Assembly: GCA_014529385.2 (NCBI GenBank) | Contig: CM043950.1 | Coordinates: 75,463,935 to 75,527,934 of the forward strand | From: Adiantum capillus-veneris | Taxonomy: Eukaryota > Streptophyta > Polypodiopsida > Polypodiales > Pteridaceae | Length of the DNA stretch: 64,000 bases | Reading direction: 5' to 3' | Part shown: piece after piece, positions 1 to 12,101 of the stretch | How positions within the stretch are numbered: position 1 is the stretch's first letter | Layout: the number at the start of each line of letters is the position of its first letter | Notes under the pieces: generated by a model | Database searches by the model: none | Seen by the model: only the letters and a program-made list of their open reading frames with translations | What the model was told of the DNA's origin: nothing | Program-made: the position numbers and the translations under genes

Positions 1-446
1 CAACATTTCCTTGTTCGGACTCCTCAGCTTGTTGCAAGCAGTTTTCATCCAAGATGTCGTCGGCGTTGTCGTCTGTGCACACAGAGTGTGTTTTTTTGTT
101 GAATATTTCACACTGCCTGCTCGTGACCACCCAATTTGGTCCTTATTCAAGCAGGTATTTACATTCCCGGTCCCTCGAGCAACTTATTCACACCCTTGTT
201 TACCTGATAGGCTTCGATCTCTCCCTCAATTCTTGGAAGATATGTATGCGTTTGGGTTGTGTCCACTTATCTTCCCCACTCATCTGGAGCCTCAGAAGTT
301 TGTCGCCCTTTAGTAGGCCTCTATTTCTAATGCATATATCAGGGGATTTGGTGAACCATGTCATTGGAAGACAAAAGCAACATATAGCACTGTCTTGCAA
401 AGCTATTGCACTCTCTCTCCTCTTCCACAAGAAAGCTCATTGAAAC
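1..446. other. No recognisable gene
   Basis: Short open frames exist on both strands but none shows a motif or family resemblance I can name. It may be the upstream part of the gene fragment that follows, or internal DNA of the LTR element whose 3' LTR lies at 1307-1571. Confidence 0.4.
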
Positions 447-963
447 TTCAAAAGGCTGAGCTAAAAGATGTGGGAGTATTAGGCCTTGAATTCAAGAGGC
501 CATACATGATTTCATGTGGAAACTACATGGTGCGAGAGGCTATTTTAGATGAAGAATAGTGGGTTGCAGCATGGTTGCGGGTAGAATCTACACTACATGA
601 CAACCTTATTTTTGGTATATCGAGAGCTATCAAAAGAGGTTTGTAGAGCAAGAGTTTACTGCGTTTAAAAGGAGGTGTTTGGGAAAACAGGGTCAATGTT
701 TGAAGTGCATTTGTCTACTGGCGGTTTCTCCAGAGGGTATTCGGAATGAGATTGGAATGATCTCTCAACTCGTGTTGCGGGATCGGGTAATTGATACTCT
801 TGATGATGCCGTCATTAGGTGCGACAGGTTTGGAATCAAGAGGCTCGATGAAACCAAGATTTTTGGCTACCTACTTGATCAGTGCATGGAAGATAGCATC
901 AATGACATGACGTGTGAATATGAAAACTCTTTGAAGACTAGGTTAACAATTGTTTTTTACTAA
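447..963 (+). pseudogene. GNAT acetyltransferase fragment (captured or relict)
   Basis: The frame from 461 reads a segment with SCGNYMVREA and LDEE, then after a stop (TAG at 557-559) WVAAWLRVES. After a frameshift near 600-622 the frame continues with FVEQEFTAFKRRCLG and CLKCICLLAV. From memory this order matches the region N-terminal to the acetyl-CoA site in plant plastid GCN5-related N-acetyltransferases (VREA..DEEYWTAAWLRAE, then EQEFNAIKRRC, then C.C.V.V). The acetyl-CoA binding motif A itself is not seen; after about 730 the resemblance ends, although the frame stays open to 963. With one stop, one frameshift and no catalytic core it cannot make an active enzyme. It lies just upstream of a 3' LTR, so it may be transposon-captured. 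The family call is from memory and should be tested by search. Confidence 0.5.
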
Positions 964-1306
964 TTTAGTGTCATAAGTATGTTTGTTGGTTCTGTCTATT
1001 CTCAAACACAATCCTATACTTATTCTCAAAGCCTTGTTTTAGCCTCTCAGTTGTTGGTTACTGCTATGCTTGTATGGGTTATAGACACTGCCACATAAAA
1101 AGTGGTTAGACCACCCTTTATTTTTTGGTCGAGTTCTGGTCAGTCTCAGTCTCATGGTTGTTTGAGAGAAGTACATACACACACACCTATGCTATAGTCA
1201 AGGGGGAGGGGGGGGGGGGGGGCTTCTACTCATGGTTCCAGGTGATTGGACTCTGCCATGGTCTCTCTCGAGTCCATTGTCAGTGGTTTGGGCTTGAGGT
1301 GGGGAT
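964..1306 (+). other. Non-coding internal DNA with G-runs and polypurine tract
   Basis: No coding content is seen. A purine block at 1200-1222 contains five G, an A, then fifteen G. A second purine-rich stretch (GAGGTGGGGAT) ends at 1306 immediately before a TG-starting LTR, and is the better candidate for the plus-strand polypurine tract of a retroelement. Confidence 0.45.
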
Positions 1307-1571
1307 TGTTGGGTATGCAAGCTCGATAATGGTGTCTAGCCTACTGTGGGAAACTCCCTTATAGCATGCAGGTGTAAGAGTTAGTTTGCATGGTCTTTTT
1401 TGTCTTTATATACATTGTAAGGTTTTAGAATCAATCATCAATAAAGTATAGCATGTTTTTTTGTTGCTTCTGTGTGTATCAAATCACTCTCTCTCTCTTT
1501 TTTCTCGTCCTGCTGCACCGGCATGCCATGGCTCCCCAAAGGCTGCATCCTCCATAGCCTCGACCCCAACA
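1307..1571 (+). mobile_element. LTR of a small copia-like element (3' LTR)
   Basis: The 265-bp segment starts TGTTGGG and ends CCCCAACA, and is preceded by a polypurine tract. It aligns along most of its length with the solo LTR at 18113-18370: both share GCATGCA, a GTTTGCATGGT stretch, CT-rich runs and CCATGGCTCC near the 3' end. A TTTATATA box lies near 1405. It abuts a gypsy pol sequence at 1572, so the element was inserted into or rearranged with that older element. Confidence 0.6.
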
Positions 1572-2384
1572 AGAAACACCTCCAGGTAATATTTCAACTT
1601 TTGCGAGAGAATAAGCTTCATATAAATCAAAAGAAAAGTGATTTTTCCTTACAAGAGATTCAATATTTAGGTCACATTATCTCTCAAGATGGCATCCGAA
1701 TGGATCCATCAAAATTAGAGGTGATAAAAGATGGCCTAATCCAAGGAATCTACATGAATTAAGAAGATTTTTAGGTATGTGTGCATACTATAGGCGCTTC
1801 ATAGAAAAGTTCTCCCAAATCGAGGGACCATTACATAACCTAACAAAGAAAAACATTAGGTATATATGGTCCACCAAGGAGAGCAATGCTTTCAAAAAGC
1901 TTATCTCTCGATCTGTGCTTACACTGCCAAATCTCTCAAAGCAATTTGAGGTCCAATGTGTGCTTGTGGTGATTGCCTTGGAGCTATTTTTCTCCAAGAA
2001 GGGCACGCCATAGCCTATAAAAGTCGAAGGCTCGACCCTAATGAGCAAGCTCTAGGCATATATGAAAAGGAGCTCTTAGCAGTTCTACCTGCTCTAGATT
2101 CATGGAAGCAATATTTATTGGGGACTCCTTTCATTCTGCAAACGGATCACCAAAGCCTTAAGTACTTCATGACATAGACCAAGCTCTTCGACAAACAAAT
2201 GAGGTGGGCAAATTTTCTTCCGCAATTTCATTTGCATATTGCTCACATTGCTGGCAAGCATAATCAAGTAGCCGATGCACTCTTAAGAGGATGGAGAGTG
2301 AATGCGGTATCCATAGCAACTCACAATGATCTATCTTCTATGATAGATGAGTACGCTATCAATCCTGATTTAGAGACATTGTGA
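1572..2384 (+). pseudogene. Ty3/gypsy pol fragment: RT thumb and RNase H
   Basis: The translation shows the end of reverse transcriptase (HLQ..LLRENKL, SLQEIQYLGHIIS, DPSKLEVIK), the RT-RNase H connection (RNLHELRRFLGMCAYYRRF) and RNase H (LGAIFLQEGHAIAY, YEKELLAVL, TDHQSLKYFMT). It ends in the linker toward integrase (HIAGKHNQVADAL, ATHNDLSSMIDEYAI). One frameshift falls near 1733, a second near 1950, and there is a TAG after the FMT motif. Sequence upstream of the RT thumb was replaced by the LTR at 1307-1571. Downstream, at about 2382, pol stops abruptly and repeat R1 begins; integrase is absent. It is a dead fragment, distinct from the chromovirus pol on the other strand further along. 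Confidence 0.85.
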
Positions 2385-4683
2385 TGACATTGATTATGGA
2401 TTTTAAATTGATCTTAGAACTTGAATGATAATTGTGACCAATGATACCTTGATACATTGGGATGTGACATATATTGCTTATCCTAGTGGTATGGGATACT
2501 AGAATATTTGAAGAAGAAACCCATCCCTTCCGTGACTGAGAAGTCAATAAGGAAAATCATGCCACCATTTGCTTCTCCATCAAAAAATCTACTATGTACA
2601 TGTATTTTCCATTTGTGATGAGTATCGACACTGGTTCACAGATGTAGTATCAAATCTAGCATGCTTAAGGTTCAGAGAGTAAGAGTATTGACACTGGTTC
2701 ACATATGTGGTAGAAAATATAACATGCTTAAGCTTCAGAGAGTAACCCATATCCATTTGGGTATCTCCACCATCCATGCTGTATCAAAATGGAGCATAAT
2801 TTTTCTCTGCTTGAATGTAACCACTATCCTTGGGCACACCATGCCACATCTAATTTTCCGAATTAACTTTCTTGGGACAAACATGAAGGAAGAGATTCAA
2901 GTTGGTACAATAGGCACACAGCTATACCCCCTCTAACTTTGGATCCAAAGAATTCTACTTTTATTTTTCACATTGTGCTCATCAAAATAAAACCACCATG
3001 CCAAGTCTGCAAAGCTCATACACTCACAAGATGTGGTACCCAAGACGAGGCACATATGAAGCATGGGAGATATACTTTTCCCCTTTTCCATCTACAATAA
3101 GCACCATATCCCTCTCATTGTGCACATGAGCCACTAATCTCTCTTCAAATATAACTCCTATTTTGTACAGTCTCATATTGTACATTAGACCACGAGAAGA
3201 AGTCATGTGCTTAACAATACCACTGTTTACTTTTCAGTCTCTAGAATCAAGGAAAGCAAACTGCTCCTTCTACTCCAAAGGTATTTGAACTATGGGAACA
3301 TGACTCACCTAATCTAACCTTTTGTTTTCCTTTAAATTCTCCAGCCAAAGTCTCAATTAATCAGAATATTTCAATCTCACGAGGGGTTTGAATAGCTCCT
3401 CCCGATCAAAAACAATCAACAGTAACTCCTCTCAGGTAATAATATTTAGTCGTCCACTTGTAATCAATGGAGAATAGAAACTCAAGTACAATGACGAGAA
3501 CTAGGGCATCAAATAAATGGTTGTTCTCCAAGGTAATTTTTTTTCCAAACCGAAGTAGATCTTGTTACTTATGATGTGAGAACTTTTTGGCTACCATATG
3601 CAAAAACATTTTTAAAAATATGGAAAGATTGGAAGGATCAAAAGGGATGTGCAAAGTGCATGATTGGCTCTCATTGATGAAACAAGTAGAGGCAAGTTTT
3701 CAGACCTGCTAAAAGCTGGACGATACTCCTTCCCCCCTTAGGATGGTCAATCTCCCAACCTACTTTTCAACGTAAAGTATGAGGAATAAGCTTGAAGGCA
3801 CAAATGGCAAGCAACGAGAGCCAGTGGTAAGCAATAGTTGCCTCTGGTAATTGTGAATGCAATGAGGATGGAGGTTTGAAAAAGATGAGTTCTGCCAGGT
3901 GTTCTGCTATGGAGACTTTCCCCAATTCAAAAGACAAGCTGGCCATAATTTTTTAAGCCAAACTAAAAATGATAACCCGCATTGATAAATATGGGCCCTT
4001 GATCGTATGTGACTAGGACATGTCTTAATCACAAATTTCTCCTTGGTGTATGTTATAGATAGAGTAATTAAGAGTTGGGTCGCACCCATGGGAACTAGGG
4101 GAAATGTGGAGTCAATCCTTAAAGAGACCCGGCTCTAAGTCACCATTGAAAACGATTGATTGCAAAGCGAGAGCCTCTCTCTCTCTCTCTCTCTTCAAGT
4201 CCACGTCTGCGTATCTAGCATAGAAGAATATTTTAGCTAGTGTATGCATCTGTGAATCTCAATGTGGGTATAACCTTTGAATGTAAGTTTTGATGTCGTT
4301 TGAAGGCTTTTCTTAAATATCATTTCCTCGAAGGTCCCATGTGTGTTCACACACATCACTACCACACATACGATAACAGTGGAATCAGTAGTGATGAGAT
4401 TTATGATTGAGCTATAAAACTACTCACATGAGCTAAGGCGATTTAGCATAATTAAAAATAGTATTGTAAGTACTTTATAACTCAAACCTACTTTCATTTT
4501 GTGTATCTGTCTTATTCCTTGCTTAATCCATCGGTCACATGCACACAAATCTGCTAGTTTAGGCATTGTGCATATGTCCATCCCGGTGTAGATTTGTCGC
4601 TTAAGAAACACCGACTACTAGTGCAGCTTCACTGGTTTAAAAAACATAGAAGTTAATGTAGATTCACCAAAAATGTACAGATT
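2382..4683. repeat. Dispersed repeat R1, form a (first copy)
   Basis: This stretch recurs, diverged, at 17684-22332 (interrupted), 33335-35382 and 44008-45929, and in related form b at 4684-6827, 35383-37548 and 45930-47236. No open frame is intact. On the minus strand, short conserved peptide blocks recur at the same places in all copies (for example DGKGEKYISHASYVPRLGYH), suggesting a decayed coding element. I cannot identify it. A (CT)n tract lies at the same internal site in each copy. Confidence 0.75.
4175..4194. repeat. (CT)10 microsatellite inside R1a
   Basis: Ten CT units, flanked by GATTGCAAAGCGAGAG on the left and TCTTCAAG on the right. This is the shortest perfect allele of a tract found at the same position in the other R1 copies. 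Confidence 0.95.
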
Positions 4684-6827
<2,144 letters not shown>

Positions 6828-7617
6828 CACTACAAAATTCAGCATTTGGCTTTTATCGCATGTTAGACATGGATGCAAGGTGAGGGTCTCTTCTCTTTCT
6901 CTCACTCAAGACTGGCTAGCATGAAAGAGTCTATAACGAAAGTCTCTTTATAATCTGTGGTTGGTTCATTCCTGTGTTTGTTAGTGCCTTTTATATAAAA
7001 CCTTTAAAAATCTGTGGGGAAAATTTAAGAGATGAATTGACTAGGTTTTTTCACACACTGTAACAATTATTAACTCAACAAAATGTACAAATATCCTCAA
7101 GCACGCTAGGTGCCTTGAGGGGTCATAGCACGCGTTTTGGAGCTACACAGCCCTTGGGACATGAAAGGTACTTCGATTGTTACATTTTGTGGATTGATTG
7201 ATGTTAGAATTCTGATGGCTTTGATTGCTTGTATCCACTCCTCATAGTTCTTGCATTTTCCAATAGATGGGATCACTTCTTTGCTTTCTTGAATAATCTC
7301 TATGAAGCTGATTGCCGAGTGATTGCTTTGAAGATACACAGGTTCCTACACTTCCAAACTTTCTTGAAATAGTAGAAGAGGACAATTTGTGTGCAGATTA
7401 TGATGGCTTGGTTCTTTCAAATCTTTCCTCCCAAAAATAGATCTTTCTGCGCATAGTGTTGTGGCAAAATGAGTGAGCCCTTGTCTCCCTCCCACATCCG
7501 CGTAGAGTTGATTGCAAATATTCCACTTGGGTATCCCCTCAAATTTTATGCTACACCTCAAGATATAGCTTTTTTGAACCACTTCACATCCATTGCAACA
7601 ACATGAAATGTGTGTTA
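6828..7617 (-). mobile_element. CACTA-type transposon relic, 3' end of transposase region
   Basis: The left edge reads CACTACAAAATTCAGC, the kind of terminus CACTA elements carry, and sits exactly where R1b diverges from R1a. On the minus strand, pieces such as VQKSYILRCSIKFEGIPKWNI and QGLTHFATTLCAERSIF correspond to the longer relics at 27498-29200 and 37549-39344. In those the region looks like DUF4216, a domain of plant En/Spm transposases. The copy is cut at 7617, where a different LTR element begins. The family call rests on pattern memory. Confidence 0.45.
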
Positions 7618-7691
7618 GTCCTAGTGATGATTAAAAGATGCTAATCACACTAACATATAAATAACAATGAATTTAACTAGCATAACATGGT

Positions 7692-7703
7692 GCTCCGATA
7701 CCA
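7692..7703 (-). promoter_or_regulatory. Primer binding site (tRNA-iMet type)
   Basis: The minus strand reads TGGTATCGGAGC, one base off the usual plant initiator-tRNA-Met complement TGGTATCAGAGC. Two bases separate it from the LTR starting at 7706, the normal arrangement at the 5' end of a retroelement transcribed leftward. Confidence 0.8.
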
Positions 7704-7705
7704 CT

Positions 7706-8171
7706 TGATGGAAATGGGATCGTGCTAGCTATGGTGGATGAAAGAGAAACATCATGCACACAAGTGTGTGTGTTGGCTAGGTTATCACTCAAGCAAATTA
7801 GGCTCCAAGATCAATTAACTTGGACTCATAAACACGATCTTGAGTATTTACTAAGCCATCACAAGCTCACCATAAACTAGGGATGGAATGCAAAATAGAC
7901 TTGTGTTTATTCATTCATGAAATGAGCTTTAGGTAGCTCTACAACCTTGCACCACTGCATGTGGGATAATTCCTTCTCTTCACTCCTTCATGCATATATA
8001 GGACAAAGCTCACACTTTACACAAACCTCTTTTAGCATCTTCGTGGATTTTTATACATAGTAATACATATATGAGGTTAAAGCATAGTGCTCACCAAATA
8101 AATTGATCATATATCAATCTCAAAATTAAAATTGTAAGCGCTCATCAATCTATATGGAGCATTTGCTAACA
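7706..8171 (-). mobile_element. 5' LTR of a minus-strand LTR retrotransposon (body lost)
   Basis: Read on the minus strand the 466-bp segment begins TGTTAGCAAATGC and ends CCATCA, followed after 2 bp by the primer binding site. A TATATA box lies near 7994. Only 74 bp beyond the primer site (7618-7691) remain before the sequence changes into the CACTA relic. No partner LTR was found in the window. Confidence 0.65.
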
Positions 8172-10018
8172 AGCTGGGGATGGTGGTTTGATTGGACAGT
8201 CCGAAACACTCATAGGGGAGACCCATTTCTGCCTAAATCCACATGAAATATGAGATACCTCTACTAATGCCAAGTTCTCATCTTATGACCAAAACCTGCA
8301 AGAGGAAAGCATGTGAAATTTGTTTCTCTAGCCAATGCTTCGTATGGTGAGGCCGCCGGGAAGGAGACCTATTATGACGAAGTAAAACGGTCCTACCAAT
8401 GTAATAAAAGAGGGCAAAATAGCTTATTGTGTCACTGTGAAGAGGAGGCATATTTTTCAGAAGGAAACAATGGCATGGATCCACACATGGTCTCTAGCTA
8501 GACAATTGGACTATTCTAAGGCTGCATGGTGCGATTAGTAAAATGTGAAGGAATCTCTGATCCTTGAAATCTCAGCTTGTAGTGACCTCGATCTATGGAA
8601 GGCTAAAAAACCACGAAACGATTCGGTGCAAAGATATGATATTGAGTGGGACTATCAAAGTACCCCTACCAGTCATCATGAGCTCTCTGTCTCTCTCTCT
8701 CTCTCTCTCAACATAAATCCTAATTCTTAGCAATAAAGGTCCAATGGATATGGTTAGGTGGTCACTGATTTGGGAGAGCTCACGAGATGGATGAAGTTAC
8801 AATTATGCCCAATAATTTTTTCTTGCAACATTAATACTTATGCGATTCGGAATTCTTATGTTTAGCAAAGTTTGTAATGGCTTATGCAGTCAATCTCCAC
8901 TATGAAAGGCAACTAATCTAGATCTTGTGTGAGCAGCTAAATGGAATACCGAGAGTCTTTAGAATGAACCATAACCTTAATAAGTATGAAAACATTATGC
9001 AAAGAATTTACTTTCCATTCTACATAACAGAGAAACAGTGTAAAGATGTTTGCATTAGTCAATTTATCTATAACATTAGTCAATTTATCTTAATGTTATT
9101 GGATAAATTGATCCTAGTTTTTCAGACAATGTTGTACGTTTTGTAAATTTTGGGAGGGGAGTTCTTGAAAATTTTGATTATGAGGAAAATCGCTGCACCT
9201 TTATTGAAACTTGTGATTGAATTCACGAGACACTCACTTTCCTTTTGATGTACAACCTCTTTTCTTTTTTTAATGGCATGCAAAGTCATTCTTGATGAGG
9301 TTCTTCTACATCTTTGCAGGTATCTCAGTATAGTGGTATATGCAAAACCATCAGTTTATTACCAAGTCCTCTCCATGGTCGTTGTCCAAGTAGAAATCCT
9401 TATGAATCATGGTGCCAATGTTTCTCCATTCAGTATGAGGAAAATGATGATGAGTTGGTTGTAGACAAACCCATACCATAGGGCAATAGTTGGCACTTTA
9501 TAATTTCAAATGGCAATTTATACATTGTTTAATTGAATTCGAGTTCTAACTCCCTAGACCATACTACAAATAACTCTTAGAATGTACCCATTTGCCACAA
9601 GATTCAAAAGTAGAGTAACATCTATACTCCTCTTACAAAAATGAGAAAAAGCAAAGCAACAATAAACAAGAGCGAGAGAACTGCATTTCAAGTGCAAATT
9701 AATTATAACTCTAAGTTCGTACAAAACGAAAAGACTGAGGTACAACACTTCATACAATATACAGTTGGGAAAGTGGGGAAGTGGGTTGGTGGAAGGGAGG
9801 GCATGAGAAGGATGCAGCCCATGTAGCCTATAAATGTAGAGAGGAGTAGCGCAGCACCACGTTCAAACGGCTCCAACACGGCCTGGAAGGCTTCCAATGA
9901 GAGACACGCCAAGACCTGCATATTCTAGTAAGTAAGCTAACTACATGCCATACAACAACAAGGAAGTGTTTTTGTATCCATGGCGGAATTTGACGAAATT
10001 ATGAATGAATTACCGTAA
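8172..10018. other. No recognisable gene; low-information DNA
   Basis: Only short unconvincing open frames are present. A CT-rich run of about 25 bases lies near 8685-8709. I see no LTR, terminal repeat or gene-family motif. Confidence 0.5.
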
Positions 10019-10138
10019 CTCCCAGCATACCAGACTCAACTCCCAGCATACCAGACTAACTCCCAGCACCACGTGGGGAATAGCCCAGCATCACATGGCC
10101 CAGCACCGCGATGAAAGTAGCCCAGCACCACGTGGGGA

Positions 10139-10182
<44 letters not shown>
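10019..10182. repeat. Short tandem repeats with CACGTG boxes, then (AG)21
   Basis: A degenerate unit around CCCAGCA(Y)CA recurs about seven times between 10019 and 10140. Two occurrences read CCCAGCACCACGTGGGGAAT and so contain the palindrome CACGTG (G-box core). The block runs straight into an AG microsatellite at 10141-10182. Confidence 0.7.
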
Positions 10183-10184
<2 letters not shown>

Positions 10185-10408
10185 TTGCGCCTCGGGCAGA
10201 GCGAGAGACGCCTTTATATGCGTGGTGTGGGCCTCTTGTTTTATAGGCCGCGAGTGGCCGCGAGTTGCGACCCTTCGCATCTCACACCCGGCGCACGCTT
10301 AATGTTGATGCTGTGTTGTAGAAATTCATGCCTAAACAGGCTTTTCAAAGAAAAGTTATGTTGATGCTTTAGTGCCATAAATATAGAGGTATTGTACTCG
10401 TAAGTGTC
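10183..10408. other. GC-richer spacer before the LINE
   Basis: No motif is recognised. It could be the 5' untranslated part of the LINE that follows; no target-site duplication was found to settle the boundary. Confidence 0.3.
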
Positions 10409-10881
10409 GTGGTTGCGGAGGTTCTTCAAGTGAAGTCTGTATTGATGGAAATAAAGGGAGAGTTCAATGGCCATATAAATGAAGACGACAGTGATACTGT
10501 TGAGAAAATCGAGCTAAACCCTAGAGCTTCGGAGCCTAAGCTATGGCGGCATAACCTATCAACCCCCACCTGTCTCTTAGCCCGTGATTGGCGAGGCGAG
10601 CGTCTAATCACCTGCATGGACACTCATATCTCCCACTCCCCCTCATTCAATGCATGGGCATCCAGTCCGCCAGGGGGTATTACCTCTCTCATTTGCAACA
10701 ACTCCTTATCCCCCTCTCCGCAGTCCGTGAACAGAGCTTCGTCCTCTCTACTAACTGCAGCCCAGTTTCGCGAGCTTCTCCAAGGCCTCCCGAAGAACAT
10801 CGCATAAACTCTCGAGGAAGCCTGTGTCTTCAGGCACAATGAGGGCTTCTTCTCCCAAAACGACCCGCTACCGAGGAGCTA

Positions 10882-11690
10882 GTGCGTCAGTATCAGGGGG
10901 TTGCTCAAGAGTCTTCCGGTGGACAACCTTCCTCCTTTCTCCAGGGTGATGACAAAAACAAAGTCTCGGACTCTACTGCTAACGGCCAAGGAACTACTGA
11001 GGGAGATAAGCCTCGGGTTGTCCTTTCTGTTGTTCAAGTTAGGAAAGCTCAGGTTGATCTTGAGAACATGGCTCTGATAGGCTTGCTAGCGGGGCCGAGG
11101 TCGCCTGTTGAATCCTTGAGAGGTTGGATCAGAAATCAGTGGGGAATCTTGGGTGCCGAGGTTGAAACCACCCAAGCATTACCTAAGAATCAATACATAT
11201 TTGTGTTTAAGTCTGCTAAAATGGCTTTTTCTATTCTAAGCTCTGGCTCGTGGCTAAGAAGGAATTTGCCTCTTACTCTATTTAAATGGGACAAAGACTA
11301 CAATTCGGAGAAGAATTCGTTAACTCATTTTCCTGTATGGGTAGTGTTCACTAATTTACCTATGTATTATCATGGTCATCTAAGAACTTTTGGAGACCAG
11401 CTCAGGAGGGTGCTAGGAGGTAGACCGAAAGGGGAGTTTATCCCAGCGTGGCATCCACAAATGTTGCATAGAAATGGATATAGCAAAGGATTTACCCGAG
11501 AGCATGACTATAATGCTTGATGATGGGGAGACCTTGGAAAACCTCTGCAATACAAATATCTGCCAAGTGCTTGCTTTCACTGTGGAGCAAAGGGGAATTT
11601 TGTTAGAGACTACCCCATTAAAACCCCCCCCCAGGAAGTAACCCCAAACGCTCCGACTAACCCCGGACCTGACACTAACAAGAGAAATGG
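10882..11690 (+). pseudogene. LINE ORF1 (RNA-binding, DUF4283-like) with broken zinc knuckle
   Basis: The open part (10882-11520) encodes 212 residues. The stretch from about residue 55 (VVLSVVQVRKAQVDLENMAL, then SLRGWIRNQWG, YIFVFKSAKMAFSIL) has the layout of the RRM-like domain found in plant L1 ORF1 proteins, which coat the element RNA. After the stop the frame continues near 11556 with CFHCGAKGNFVRDY. This is a CCHC knuckle in which the His is Asn and the last Cys is Tyr, so zinc binding is lost. An upstream open stretch (10409-10807) probably belongs to the same ORF1, separated by a stop and frameshift. Confidence 0.65.
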
Positions 11691-12101
11691 TAGACATATA
11701 AAGGTACCACGGTCCCTAGTCCCATAGAGAGAAATGCAAACCTCAAGACTAAATTCAAAAATGCTAATAGGTTTGCCCTACTAGCAACTCTCCCAGAATG
11801 AGAAGAACTCGGTAGCTGCTGAATCTATTGCTACCGAGTCAAGTGATGAAGATGAATATCCCCAGAGACTAGAGAAACACGTAAACAACATGGACTTGGA
11901 ATTGTCACTTGACCTCAACAAGGTAAGCCCCTCGTCTGACTCCAACAAAGAAAACATAGACCTTACATCATCTAAGCCTTCCTCCCAAACCCCAATATAT
12001 GGACATACAAAAAGATAATAAGTGAGCTCACGCTGCAGTGTCTCAGAGCTCTCCAAAAAATGGGCAGGGGAAGCCAAGGAAAGAGAAGGAAGGTATCAAA
12101 T

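Noticed and set aside
4600-4640. CACTAGTAG-like motif on the minus strand as a CACTA terminus
   Set aside because: It lies inside R1a at a place where all R1a copies continue without a break, so it is not an element boundary.
8313-8501. Frame with Cys residues (CNKRGQNSLLCHCEE) as a zinc-knuckle gag
   Set aside because: The spacing does not fit CCHC and no neighbouring gag or pol was found.
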